Positions 17,401 through 25,064 of a stretch of 64,000 bases of DNA are shown piece after piece. The notes beneath the pieces were generated by a model. That model worked only from the letters and a program-made list of their open reading frames with translations, was not told the origin of the DNA and searched no databases. The stretch's first letter is position 1; each line of letters opens with the position of its first letter. Position numbers and translations under genes: made by a program. The stretch comes from Pedobacter punctiformis (GTDB lineage Bacteria; Bacteroidota; Bacteroidia; Sphingobacteriales; Sphingobacteriaceae). Location: contig NZ_JAPWGM010000002.1 of assembly GCF_027213715.1 (NCBI RefSeq), forward strand, positions 496,001 to 560,000, given 5' to 3'.

Positions 17401-17482
17401 TTCCTTTATAAATATTATCCTTCACCAAAGCGAGATCAGGAATTACCTCTTTTGCAATGTTAATTAAGTGGGCTGTGTTCAT
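14429..17482 (-). CDS. Rad50/SMC-like ABC ATPase with zinc hook and N-terminal extension
   Basis: The 1017-residue ATPase begins with a roughly 185-residue domain of unknown type, followed by an ABC head: Walker A GINGVGKTS (209-217), long coiled coils, a zinc-hook CPMC at 584-587, a return coiled coil, the signature STGQRSALALS (from 928), Walker B with IIMFDDP (from 953) and a D-loop. The usual switch His after strand 8 is replaced (FFATAN). Such proteins clamp or scan DNA and pair with an effector in many defence systems. Its start directly follows the stop of the upstream 588-aa gene, so the two are surely co-expressed. The N-terminal domain sets it apart from cellular SbcC/RecN/RecF and may couple it to its partner. 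Confidence 0.85.
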   Translation of the reverse strand: MNTAHLINIAKEVIPDLALVKDNIYKGTLNIEDKVAGIYYIDFSNKSRDDFEDFQEDLLSDEFYSNPGNLQWNYYLFLLNDKLNADEKSTIEKNDKYARKFVLDEKGFEDFFQYEEADKVSQTNIVADWKTALEEVDLQEVYTEASYVEILNRFSSNSTKKDEPSKIRKGNSDASKINFVNKVLLKDNYRKQPSKVREFAFGKVNLVKGINGVGKTSVFEAIELMLCGRSMRNSAFKNPDGCIEAQFNDDKHIQKFQHSNNQLFQSRDLSWYGSTYPQGNYLFNSFNRFNYFNADAGQDFASSTTDGQIRDALFNIVLGPEFGYIEERTQKMLERIRPEYNKIKDLMDKAEKEVDRTSAVIASYKEPEHLKFITQKVAENITVLNFVEQNLEITINGTKVEDLNNQLSVIFKNFSDSDFIYNSIIDFQRAESDFFPKKKAYNDLIAQVKNCNQLASVQTALQKQLEQDIDVIKKSLIYLGDEQLLKLNGIESDIKEQEFNLRKIDFVRQQLKEISISEYKMEMTVSELERIYREETGKYRKEISEIEMQLKNELEKLGKIDQLVSEIKLQGREFIRLDPNALNCPMCQTLFKRSDLETQIREIIFGSPKEDTGKKPFDSEKLEELRSKTKNIEQKILEINKIKDTHLGYYGSVTSTETLKILSDQLETVLASWEERNGKVKQMKELVEFAELAGVSEKELKELKFKIENSFDRKFTFTTANKDKLESEMKSLENKLGESKLQLQNILKDRLSKGMEVKRLLDIPSENSLSITETDKIIDQKSNEIEIFRDIFSKLQTVINLALNDQVSEYKRKSDLLNENIRTYKEAVQGQLILNQTKEALELNNKLLKDNRPKLTRFEKAYFKLKELTSGQASDHVDKFFSQNFAEIIDIFKAIHIPKEFVDIKFIDGKQLLLVDEDGKERSVTEISTGQRSALALSIFLSLNKKLQNGPEIIMFDDPVAFIDDLNALSFLDYLRMYVLPSGKQIFFATANMRLAHLFEKKFSFLENDFKHWHLVR

Positions 17483-19249
17483 CTATTTTAAAAATGAGTT
17501 TGAGTTATAATTATCGGCTGTGCCAAATCCACCACCTTCACCAGCAGACTTAGCCAATAATTGGCCACCATTGCGATAGAAGACAATGACACGATCTCGG
17601 GTAAAGCTATTTTCTGGATCAAACAAGCTTTGGAGTTTATTGAAGGCTCGGCCAACTTCTATCTGGGTAGCAGTTCCGAGGTAGCCTATGGTTGCGACGA
17701 CGTATTCACCTTGAGGGGTAGTTACGTTAAATCGGAATCCTTGTTGCTCTATCTTTCTGATAGGACCACTCATTTCATCAGAAAATCCAACAATAAGTTC
17801 TTTCTTTTTTATTCCCTCTAATGCCTTCGGCAAATGCTCCTTGTCAGGAAGTATATCATTGTTCAATACTTCAATGGCTTCTAAATAATCTTTCCTAGCT
17901 CTTACACTTTCCGCTGACAAATCCTCTGCTACGGTTATTCGTCGATTAACTTCCACAGCATCCAGAATTTTTACACTCGATAGCTTGTCTACAGAAGCCC
18001 AACCTCTATGATAACGCGAATCCACATCTGCTGAACATAGACATGCTAACATCTCCTTTTCTATGACGCATCCTTCTGGATTAAGTAAGGCCGTTGTTTT
18101 ACATCCGAGATCACCCATATATGAAATATGACTATCGCAAATATCTGTTACTTCTTCTAATTTATCGTCAGAAAATATATAAGAATTAATGACCTGAGGG
18201 CCATCTCTACGTCTCTGTGGCCCGGTTCCGGCAATGATATTTACAGATGTATTTTCAATTAGGAATGCATTGCAAGTACTATTTAATAAAAAAGCATGGC
18301 GATCCTTTCCAAAAAAGAAATAGTACATTCCAAGTTTATGGTTTCCTCTAATTCTTTTTATAGCAGTGAAGTCAATTTCATTAGATTTTACATAGTACCC
18401 ACTACGTGAAGACTTATTTTGGACTAGCGAAGCATTATCGATTTTGGAAACATTATTCCAGTTTAAACCAAGTATTTCCTTTCTTTCACCATTTAATATA
18501 TTGTTACGAAAAGCTATAAAATCAGAATGCGCTGGTTGCGGATTTGCTTGTGGGTTTAATATTAAAAATGGTGTATCTACCCATCGTAACCTTAGTTTTA
18601 CAGCAGTATCTAAATTCTGGTGTAGGTTCATTGCTTCCGAACAGATAACCGTTAGTAGGTTTACAGATTCTTCGTCATTCCGTAATATATAAATTTCCCT
18701 ACCTTTAACCATATTATCCCGTTCAATTACACCAGGTCCCCAAGTCCCCATGTGATGAGTCTTAAACTGCAAAATTACGAGCAACTTATCTTCACCTTTG
18801 ATGTTAGCGCGAAACAGGTATGCAATTGGGTCGACGAACCTCTTAGTATCCTTGATTACCTCTCGATCAAAATACAAGCACACATTATCATTTTCCAAAT
18901 TCGCAATTGTAGCCGTCAAATCTGATTTTTTTAAAGACTCTAGACCGACTACCCACAGCTTGCCATCAGATGGCCATTGATCCTGTTCTGCAATAATACT
19001 TATCATAATATTCCATGGACAGGAATACTCTGGGGTCATCCCAAGATCCGCATTAGTAGATCTTAATAACTCAAAGTAAGATTTAAGCTTGGTGGTAACA
19101 TCATTCGAGTTTCCGATACGCTCGTTAGTAGCATTTAATGTTCCCTCATGTTGGTAAATCAACGCAGAATATCTTTCCGTATCACGTTTTAATACATTCA
19201 GGGTATAACTAACACCCTCAATAATCTCACTAATATATTTGAACTCCAT
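17483..19249 (-). CDS. Unrecognised 588-aa partner of the SMC-like ATPase
   Basis: I do not recognise this protein. It has no signal peptide or transmembrane segment. The first 50 residues are helical and possibly coiled (IIEGVSYTLNVLKRDTERYS). The middle is strand-rich, and about residues 380-430 hold a cysteine cluster (DICDSH, GCKTT, GCVIE, ACLCSAD) that might bind metal. The C-terminus is glycine-rich (EGGGFGTADN). No HNH, PD-(D/E)XK, TIR, SIR2 or protease motif stands out. I chose MEFKYISEI as the start; an in-frame ATG at 19276 would add nine residues. As first gene of a two-gene operon with an SMC-like ATPase it is the likely effector or sensor. Confidence 0.75.
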   Translation of the reverse strand: MEFKYISEIIEGVSYTLNVLKRDTERYSALIYQHEGTLNATNERIGNSNDVTTKLKSYFELLRSTNADLGMTPEYSCPWNIMISIIAEQDQWPSDGKLWVVGLESLKKSDLTATIANLENDNVCLYFDREVIKDTKRFVDPIAYLFRANIKGEDKLLVILQFKTHHMGTWGPGVIERDNMVKGREIYILRNDEESVNLLTVICSEAMNLHQNLDTAVKLRLRWVDTPFLILNPQANPQPAHSDFIAFRNNILNGERKEILGLNWNNVSKIDNASLVQNKSSRSGYYVKSNEIDFTAIKRIRGNHKLGMYYFFFGKDRHAFLLNSTCNAFLIENTSVNIIAGTGPQRRRDGPQVINSYIFSDDKLEEVTDICDSHISYMGDLGCKTTALLNPEGCVIEKEMLACLCSADVDSRYHRGWASVDKLSSVKILDAVEVNRRITVAEDLSAESVRARKDYLEAIEVLNNDILPDKEHLPKALEGIKKKELIVGFSDEMSGPIRKIEQQGFRFNVTTPQGEYVVATIGYLGTATQIEVGRAFNKLQSLFDPENSFTRDRVIVFYRNGGQLLAKSAGEGGGFGTADNYNSNSFLK

Positions 19250-19444
19250 GTATCGTACTGAATTAACTAAGCACAACTTCGTTCCAACGATGAAGACGTC
19301 AAGATAGGAGCGTTGAGATTAGACATGATGAAATTAGTTAATAATTTCTTTAAAAATTAGGTTTTGAAATAATTTCTTAATAAAAACGAAACCTTAAATT
19401 AAAATAGGTTTTATAGATTTAGTTTATTATAAAATCATTTTCAG

Positions 19445-19648
19445 ATGAATACGTTTAAGCGTAGAGCAAAGAGAATCCCAAATCACGCAGGAAATGAGGA
19501 TATGATTGTTTATGAAAACGAGAAGCCGCTTTTAAATCTGATTGCCCGAATTCTTGCGGATATTTTCTTAAAAGAAATGGAAGAAGAAAACCTTGAAAAA
19601 GAACCAAAAGTACCTGACTGGAAACGTCCTCAAAAAAAAAGCATTTAG
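19445..19648 (+). CDS. Small hypothetical protein (67 aa)
   Basis: This is a basic N-terminus (MNTFKRRAKRIP) followed by a helical stretch (PLLNLIARILADIFLKEME) and a charged tail. It is divergent from the SMC operon and lies close to tRNA-Arg. A run of nine A near its stop could hide a frameshift: after the run another frame continues for about 65 residues (AFSREKRTLFEQLN and onward). It is either a complete small protein or the start of a broken longer one. No function is recognised. Confidence 0.45.
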   Translation: MNTFKRRAKRIPNHAGNEDMIVYENEKPLLNLIARILADIFLKEMEEENLEKEPKVPDWKRPQKKSI

Positions 19649-19827
19649 TAGGGAAAAGCGGACGCTGTTTGAACAACTGAATATCAAGCAGTTAAACACA
19701 AAACACTTAACATCAATCATTTACAAGAGCTATTCTAGAATATTAAAAAAATTTCAAATAACTGAATATCAATCAATTATGGATCATCTATTTTTATGTT
19801 CAAAGATAAAATTTGATGAAAATAAAA

Positions 19828-19858
19828 ATGCAACTATCTGACAATCAGATAATTGCAT
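19828..19858 (-). terminator. Terminator after tRNA-Arg
   Basis: A 14-bp inverted repeat with one mismatch (ATGCAACTATCTGA, loop CAA, TCAGATAATTGCAT) is followed on the minus strand by a U-rich tract (TTTTTATTTTC). It lies 20 nt past the tRNA 3' end and fits an intrinsic terminator for it. Confidence 0.65.
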
Positions 19859-19877
19859 TCGTAATTTTAATATCCTG

Positions 19878-19951
19878 TACCCTGGAAGGGATTCGAACCC
19901 CTGACCCACGGTTTAGAAAACCGTTGCTCTATCCAACTGAGCTACCAAGGC
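19878..19951 (-). tRNA. tRNA-Arg (anticodon TCT)
   Basis: The minus strand folds into a full cloverleaf: acceptor GCCTTGG with CCAGGGT, D-arm TAGCTCAGTTGGATAGAGC, anticodon loop TTTCTAA with TCT, and T-arm GGTTCGAATCC. CCA is not encoded. The gene marks the right border of the defence region; its 3' end faces the island. Confidence 0.95.
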
Positions 19952-20193
19952 TCCTTTTTTAAAGAGATGCAAATATAGAAGTTATACTGAATATGAGAAA
20001 ATATTTTTCATAGAATTTATCATTTATTTTGCAAACACGCCAATATCAATACTTTCCGTAATCATTATTTTTCATTTCATTGACTATTCTAAAAGTTTGG
20101 CGCAAAAATACCTGAAATTTGTCGTTTATAACCCGCTTATTTTTAAATATGCTCCGTATGTTTACGTTAAGAAATTAAAATAAAACTCTTATT

Positions 20194-20619
20194 ATGAATA
20201 CCTCAGAAAAAACAATTATCACTGTTGAAAGTACCGTTAATGCTCCTGTAGAAAAGGTTTGGGCCTATTGGAATGCTCCTGAGCACATTGTAAAGTGGTG
20301 TAATGCTTCTGATGACTGGCATACCCCAAAAGCTGAAAATGACTTAAAAGTTGGTGGAAAATTTGAAACCCGCATGGAAGCAAAGGATGGCAGTTTCGGT
20401 TTCGACTTTGGTGGCATTTACGACCGGGTTGAATTACACAAACTTATTACCTACACGCTTGGAGATGGCAGAAAAGTAAAAATTATTTTTGAAGATGCTG
20501 GTGATGAAACTAAAATAACTGAATCTTTTGATGCAGAAACCACTAATAGTATTGAAATGCAACAAGGTGGCTGGCAGGCCATATTGAATAATTTTAAGAA
20601 CTATACGGAGTCAAATTAA
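20194..20619 (+). CDS. SRPBCC-domain (AHSA1-like) protein
   Basis: This 141-residue soluble protein belongs to the START/Bet v1-like SRPBCC fold, Activator-of-Hsp90-homologue-1-like group. Family features are the opening strand with VNAPVEKVWAYWNAPEHIVKWCNASDD, the GGKF turn, FGGIYDRVE, and the closing helix QQGGWQAILNNFKNY. These proteins bind small hydrophobic ligands or act as stress-related chaperone cofactors; the ligand is unknown. It stands alone between the tRNA and a hairpin-rich intergenic region. Confidence 0.85.
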   Translation: MNTSEKTIITVESTVNAPVEKVWAYWNAPEHIVKWCNASDDWHTPKAENDLKVGGKFETRMEAKDGSFGFDFGGIYDRVELHKLITYTLGDGRKVKIIFEDAGDETKITESFDAETTNSIEMQQGGWQAILNNFKNYTESN

Positions 20620-20732
20620 CTATTCGGGTTAGAGGTTTAGGAACAAATTTACCGTATTAATTGCCAGTGCGGAAATGAACATCGTTTTTGTTATTGTGCA
20701 AACCAACGTTATTTAAACCTGATTGAAGCGGC

Positions 20733-20756
20733 ATCCCCCGATTTTTCTTCGGGGAT
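20733..20756. repeat. GC-rich REP-like hairpin
   Basis: ATCCCC...GGGGAT forms the stem, continued inward by CGA/TTC-type pairs around a T-rich loop. Its GC content stands out from the AT-rich surroundings. It may be a REP-type intergenic repeat or a terminator for the SRPBCC gene 115 nt upstream. Confidence 0.4.
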
Positions 20757-20891
20757 ATAGCGGAAAGCAGGACAATCGTTTCAAAAGAACTTCAGACTTT
20801 GCTTTACAAATAAATAATGAAATCATATTAAATTTCATCACGCTCCGTTTTTATCAGTAAACCCGACGTGGTAGAATTAATTTATATAAAA

Positions 20892-20921
20892 AAACCTGCT
20901 TTGCGTATACAGAGCAGGTTT
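20892..20921 (-). terminator. Intrinsic terminator of the 77-aa gene
   Basis: AAACCTGCT and AGCAGGTTT form a 9-bp stem. On the minus strand it is followed by seven T, a typical intrinsic terminator, 12 nt after the stop at 20933. Confidence 0.8.
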
Positions 20922-20932
20922 CAATTTATATT

Positions 20933-21166
20933 TTAAGCATCTTCGCCATTCCAGATGTCGTCATCGGCTTGTGTAAGTTCATCATGTAGTGAACTTTTGC
21001 TTCTGAATTCTTCATGATGGTAATTTCTTTCCGGGTTTTCAGGCAAATCTGATCCAACATTTGAAGATGTTTTACGCAAATGTTCCGGTTTCTTAACCTC
21101 AGGTAAATCGTCGTGTATAACCGAAGGTTTAAGGATTTTCTTGGTGGGATGCTGATTATTCTCCAT
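20933..21166 (-). CDS. Small hydrophilic hypothetical protein (77 aa)
   Basis: This highly charged, probably disordered protein is rich in Glu, Asp, Lys, Pro and His (IHDDLPEVKKPEHLRK). Proteins of this kind are common as single genes in Pedobacter-like genomes, but I know no function. I prefer this frame over an overlapping longer one (start 21189), because its composition and acidic C-terminus (DDDIWNGEDA) look like a real soluble protein and the terminator follows closely. Confidence 0.55.
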   Translation of the reverse strand: MENNQHPTKKILKPSVIHDDLPEVKKPEHLRKTSSNVGSDLPENPERNYHHEEFRSKSSLHDELTQADDDIWNGEDA

Positions 21167-21271
21167 AATTGTTCAGACTCAAATTTCAAGCCATAAACAA
21201 AGGTGAAGTTAAAAATCTGTAATCGGGCTATTTATTTATCTACAAATCACAACTCATCTGATTACCAACAA

Positions 21272-21401
21272 AAAAGACTGTATCATAAATCCTGAATTGT
21301 TATCCTGAGCTTGTTGAAGAATTTACTCAAAACATTTAGGTGTTTTAACTAGCCCAACGTGACAGAATGTAAGTAAAATTAGATTTATGATACAGTCTTT
21401 T
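21272..21401. repeat. 130-bp element with perfect 20-bp terminal inverted repeats (MITE-like or long hairpin)
   Basis: AAAAGACTGTATCATAAATC at 21272-21291 is perfectly repeated in inverse at 21382-21401. The 90-nt interior includes TATCCTGAGCTTGTTGAAG, a sequence type often seen in dispersed intergenic repeats of Bacteroidota. There is no coding potential. It lies directly after the end of the uxuA gene and may also end transcription of the long operon. Confidence 0.65.
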
Positions 21402-21407
21402 AAAAGA

Positions 21408-22583
21408 TTAGTAATTTCCGGTTACGCCAATTTCTAATCCCCTGAGTTCTGCCAGCCCTCTTAAGCGACCGATTGCCGAATAACCCGGATTGGTTACTTT
21501 GCCTAAATCATCCAGCATTTGATGGCCATGATCCGGGCGGAATGGAATAGATTTATCCCGGGTGGCATTTTCTGCTGAAAGTGCTTTCATGATTTCGTAC
21601 ATATTTACGTCACCACCTAAATGATCGGCTTCGTAAAAACTTCCATCTTCGTCTTTGGTCACATTGCGTAAATGCGCAAAATACACCCGCTCTTTAACTG
21701 CATTAAAAATTTCTAAGGCATTATTACTCATTCCGGCACCCAAAGATCCTGTACAGAAACAAACCCCGTTAAAAGCTTTATTTACCCCATTAATAATGTA
21801 ATTAAAGTCTTCAAGGGTACTGGCAATGCGTGGTAAACCTAAAATAGGATACGGAGGATCATCGGGATGAATGGTCATTTTAATGCCTTCTTCCGTACAA
21901 ACATCAGCAATAGCATTTAAGAAGTATAATAAGTTTTCCTGCAGTCCTTTTTTTCCAATGGCTGCATATTCGTTAATGCTGTTGCGAAGGGTTTCGAGCT
22001 CAATCTCTTTTTCGTTCGGAATTCCCATTAAAACATTGATTCTTAAATCGTCCAATTGCTGCTGATTTAAAGTGGCAGCCTTTTCTTTAGCACGTTTCAG
22101 GATAGATTCAGCATAATCGGCTTCTGCTCCTGCTCTTTTCAAAATGTAAAGATCAAAAATGGCCAGGTCGATCCAGTTAAAATACAAAGCTTTTGATCCG
22201 TCTGTCATTTCTAAATCCAGTTGCGTACGCGTCCAGTCTAACACTGGCATAAAATTATAACATACGGTCTTTATACCGCATTGTGATAAATTACGCAAGG
22301 AGGTTTTATAATTCTCCAGGAACAGATCAGCATCTGCCCTGCGGGTTTTAATGGCCTCGTGTACAGGCACACTTTCTACTACAGACCAGGTTAATCCTGC
22401 GGCTTCAATAATCGATTTTCTTTCCTGAATATCGGCCAATGGCCAAACTTCGCCGTGAGGAATATGATGCAAAGCCGTAACAATACCAGTTGCACCTGCT
22501 TGTTTAACATCCTGAAGGGATACAGGATCGTTGGGACCATACCAACGCCAGGTTTGTTCTAATTTTTTATATTTCGTTTCCAT
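21408..22583 (-). CDS. uxuA: Mannonate dehydratase
   Basis: This enzyme dehydrates D-mannonate to 2-keto-3-deoxygluconate (EC 4.2.1.8) in glucuronate breakdown, in the cytoplasm. The 391-residue length is right for UxuA, and the family's hallmark stretches are present: TWRWYGPNDPV near the start, GIVTALHHIP, HPDDPPYPILGLPRI, FCTGSLGAG, and a C-terminal FRPDHGHQML with metal-binding His. It is the last gene of the polysaccharide locus, 3 nt after the SDR gene. The two would take fructuronate to KDG together. Isomerase (UxaC) and KDG kinase/aldolase genes are not in the window. Confidence 0.95.
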   Translation of the reverse strand: METKYKKLEQTWRWYGPNDPVSLQDVKQAGATGIVTALHHIPHGEVWPLADIQERKSIIEAAGLTWSVVESVPVHEAIKTRRADADLFLENYKTSLRNLSQCGIKTVCYNFMPVLDWTRTQLDLEMTDGSKALYFNWIDLAIFDLYILKRAGAEADYAESILKRAKEKAATLNQQQLDDLRINVLMGIPNEKEIELETLRNSINEYAAIGKKGLQENLLYFLNAIADVCTEEGIKMTIHPDDPPYPILGLPRIASTLEDFNYIINGVNKAFNGVCFCTGSLGAGMSNNALEIFNAVKERVYFAHLRNVTKDEDGSFYEADHLGGDVNMYEIMKALSAENATRDKSIPFRPDHGHQMLDDLGKVTNPGYSAIGRLRGLAELRGLEIGVTGNY

Positions 22584-22586
22584 AAA

Positions 22587-23411
22587 TTACACGCCGGAGA
22601 AAGCACTGAATCCTCCATCTACTTTAATATTTTCGCCATTTACAAATTTCGAAGCATCGCTTAACAAATAAACCATGGCACCAATAAGTTCATCAGGGTT
22701 ACCAAAACGCTTAAAAGGTGTTTTAGAAATAATTGCCTGCCCTCTGGTTGTTAAGGAGCCATCTTCGTTGGTTAGTAGCGCTCTGTTTTGGTGCGTAATG
22801 AAAAAACCAGGCACTATTGCATTCATCCTGATTTTATCTTCATAACGATTGGCCAATTCTACAGCCATCCATTTAGTATAACTGTCAATTGCTGCTTTTG
22901 CAAGCGAGTAACCTAACACACGTGTGAGTGCCTGTGTAGCCGAAATAGAAGAAATATTGACAATGCTGCCTCCGTTTTTGGCAATTTCACGCCCAAAAAT
23001 TTGGGTTGGCATAATGGTACCAAACAAGTTTAAATCAAAAGCTTGTTTAAGCGCAGAAACGTTAAGGTCAAAAACATCATTGCCAGGTTGAACCACCGCC
23101 TCGGCAACATTACCCCCTGCGGCATTAACCAAAGCATCTATCCTGCCGAACTCTTTTAAAATTTTGGTATTCGCTTCAATCAGATCCTGCTCATTTAATA
23201 CATCGGCAATAATATAAATGGCTTTACAGCCGGCCTGAATCACTTCTTCTACTCTTTGTTTTGCAATGTCTTCGTTACGGCCAATTACCACTATGGATGC
23301 TTCTGCGGAGCAAAGCCCGTTTATAAAAGCCTCTCCCAGTACACCTGTAGCACCTGTAACCACTACAACCTTGTCTTTTAGAGAGAAAAGGCTTTCAACT
23401 TCTTTAATCAT
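22587..23411 (-). CDS. SDR-type D-mannonate oxidoreductase (fructuronate reductase)
   Basis: This 274-residue classical short-chain dehydrogenase has the cofactor motif TGATGVLGEAF, NAAGG (NNAG equivalent), catalytic Ser in VNISSISA, and Y-x-x-x-K in GYSLAKAAID. It lacks any signal peptide. In many Bacteroidota such an SDR sits next to uxuA in place of the long-chain UxuB, interconverting D-fructuronate and D-mannonate with NAD(H). That role is inferred from the neighbour and length; a different sugar-acid substrate remains possible. Confidence 0.85.
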   Translation of the reverse strand: MIKEVESLFSLKDKVVVVTGATGVLGEAFINGLCSAEASIVVIGRNEDIAKQRVEEVIQAGCKAIYIIADVLNEQDLIEANTKILKEFGRIDALVNAAGGNVAEAVVQPGNDVFDLNVSALKQAFDLNLFGTIMPTQIFGREIAKNGGSIVNISSISATQALTRVLGYSLAKAAIDSYTKWMAVELANRYEDKIRMNAIVPGFFITHQNRALLTNEDGSLTTRGQAIISKTPFKRFGNPDELIGAMVYLLSDASKFVNGENIKVDGGFSAFSGV

Positions 23412-23428
23412 TATTTAGATTTTATTTT

Positions 23429-24928
23429 TTACTCAACAACTAATGTGGTTATAGAATGTGGTAAGCTGGTTGTTGTTGCCGCTTGTCCTTTTATCCATAA
23501 ACTGTATTTTAATTTATCATCTGTTTGGTTCATAACCACCACAGCCAGCTTTCCATCGGCATTTAAAAATGCCGTAGTTTGTAATTTATCACGGCTTGAT
23601 GCAGAACCAATTCTTTTTGCACCCGGACGGATGAATTTAGAGAAATGGCCCATGTAATAATAAGCATTGGTGTAAATCAATTTATCATTTTTAGTATCGG
23701 CGTGTACCGGAGCAAAACAGAAATTACCCACATGGTTAGGTCCGCCTTTTTCATCTAAAAGAATATTCCAGTCTGTCCATGCTGCTGTGCCCGCATTAAA
23801 ATCGTTAATCATAGAGTAGCCATAGCGCTCACCTAAAGTCCAGTCGTCAAGCTTATTTACATCATATTTTTCTTTACAACCTTCAGTAAAAATTAAGGCC
23901 TTATCCGGATAGGCTTCATGGGTTTGTTTAACATTTCCAAACTGCATACCGCTGCCTGTCCAGGTTTCGTACCAGTGAAAACCAATACCCCAAACATATT
24001 TTGCAGCCTCTTTATCATTCAGGATTGTACTTGCCCGCTGGAAAATCTGATCACGGTTATGATCCCAGGCGATTAATTTTTTAGCGCCCAAACCTTCTTT
24101 TTGTAAAGTTGGCCCTAAGAAATTCTTGATAAAATCACGCTCTTCTTCTGCTGTGAACACACAAGACTCCCATTTTTGTTTAGCCATAGGTTCGTTCTGA
24201 ACACTTAAGCCCCAAATTGGAATGCCCATCTTTTCGTAGGTTTTAATAAACTTGACATAATGATTAGCCCAGCTTTGACGAAATGCAGGCAGTAAATGGC
24301 CGCCTTGTATTAAACTGTTATTATCTTTCATCCAGGCTGGTGGCGACCATGGGCTTACAAACAAAGGTAATTTACCACCTGCTGCTGTCGTAGCCTGTTT
24401 AATTAAAGGGATTTTGTAGGTTTCATCATGTGCAACACTAAAAGTTTTCAAATCTTTATCGTTGTCCTGCACGTAAGTATAACTTCCGCTGGAGAAATCG
24501 CAGCTTGCAATATTGGTACGGGCTATAGTATAACCAATTCCTTTATCGGCGCTGTAATATGCGGTTAATAATTCCTGTTGATTTTTCTTAGAAAGTTTGG
24601 CAAAAGTTTCAGCTGATGCATCCGTTAATGCCCCACCGATCCCCACTAAAGTTTGATATTTAACTGTAGGATCAACAAAAATACAAGGCTCTGTTTCAAA
24701 GGGTTGTTTATTTTCTATAAAACTCAGCGTTTCTGTTTTACTTAATCTATAATCAGAGTTCTCTGCCGTAGCGTACACTGTAACCTTCTTATTTCCAACC
24801 GTATAGGCTTGTGCTGTTTTTGTATTGGTTTTAATTCCCTTTTTGTTTTGGGCGGATGCAGTAAATGCAGTAGCCAGGATCAAGAGAATACTTAGGTTTT
24901 GTTTCATTCTGTTTTGCGCTGTTTTCAT
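23429..24928 (-). CDS. Glycoside hydrolase family 30
   Basis: This secreted GH30 enzyme of about 499 residues has a signal peptide ending in FTASA, then a (beta/alpha)8 barrel with side beta domain. Family marks are the opening QTLVGIGGALTDASAE, SPWSPPAWMKDN, the acid/base Glu in SVQNEP and the nucleophile Glu in IFTEGC, and a C-terminal beta structure (LAVVVMNQTDDK). GH30 members of this kind act as beta-glucosidase/glucosylceramidase, beta-1,6-glucanase or beta-xylosidase; the subfamily cannot be fixed by eye. I start at MKTAQNRM; MKQNLSIL, seven residues on, is also good. A 103-nt gap precedes it, so a promoter or processing site may lie there. Confidence 0.9.
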   Translation of the reverse strand: MKTAQNRMKQNLSILLILATAFTASAQNKKGIKTNTKTAQAYTVGNKKVTVYATAENSDYRLSKTETLSFIENKQPFETEPCIFVDPTVKYQTLVGIGGALTDASAETFAKLSKKNQQELLTAYYSADKGIGYTIARTNIASCDFSSGSYTYVQDNDKDLKTFSVAHDETYKIPLIKQATTAAGGKLPLFVSPWSPPAWMKDNNSLIQGGHLLPAFRQSWANHYVKFIKTYEKMGIPIWGLSVQNEPMAKQKWESCVFTAEEERDFIKNFLGPTLQKEGLGAKKLIAWDHNRDQIFQRASTILNDKEAAKYVWGIGFHWYETWTGSGMQFGNVKQTHEAYPDKALIFTEGCKEKYDVNKLDDWTLGERYGYSMINDFNAGTAAWTDWNILLDEKGGPNHVGNFCFAPVHADTKNDKLIYTNAYYYMGHFSKFIRPGAKRIGSASSRDKLQTTAFLNADGKLAVVVMNQTDDKLKYSLWIKGQAATTTSLPHSITTLVVE

Positions 24929-25064
24929 ATAAATTAGGTTCAGATGCTCAAAATAAGGCATTTTTAAAGATCATTTTGTATGCAATACTATTAAATAATT
25001 AAGGTGAATAACCATAATTGTGTAAACATTTATCATCATTTTTGTATTTGGTGTTGTATTTATC

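Larger units (their letters stand above)
20620..20932. other. Non-coding region with a GC-rich hairpin and a terminator
   Basis: No gene is visible. It holds the GC-rich hairpin at 20733 and the terminator at 20892. The sequence around the hairpin (AAGCGGCATC before, GATATAGCGG after) has the look of a dispersed intergenic repeat. Confidence 0.5.

Noticed and set aside
14429..19276. Assignment of the SMC pair to Septu, Gabija, Lamassu or Wadjet
   Set aside because: No HNH protein, OLD/UvrD pair, Cap4-like nuclease or JetABC-like genes are present; the partner protein does not match by eye. Only a profile search can settle this.
20926..21189. 87-aa ORF on the minus strand overlapping the 77-aa gene
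   Set aside because: Its composition is less protein-like and it shares the region with a better hydrophilic ORF (20933-21166).
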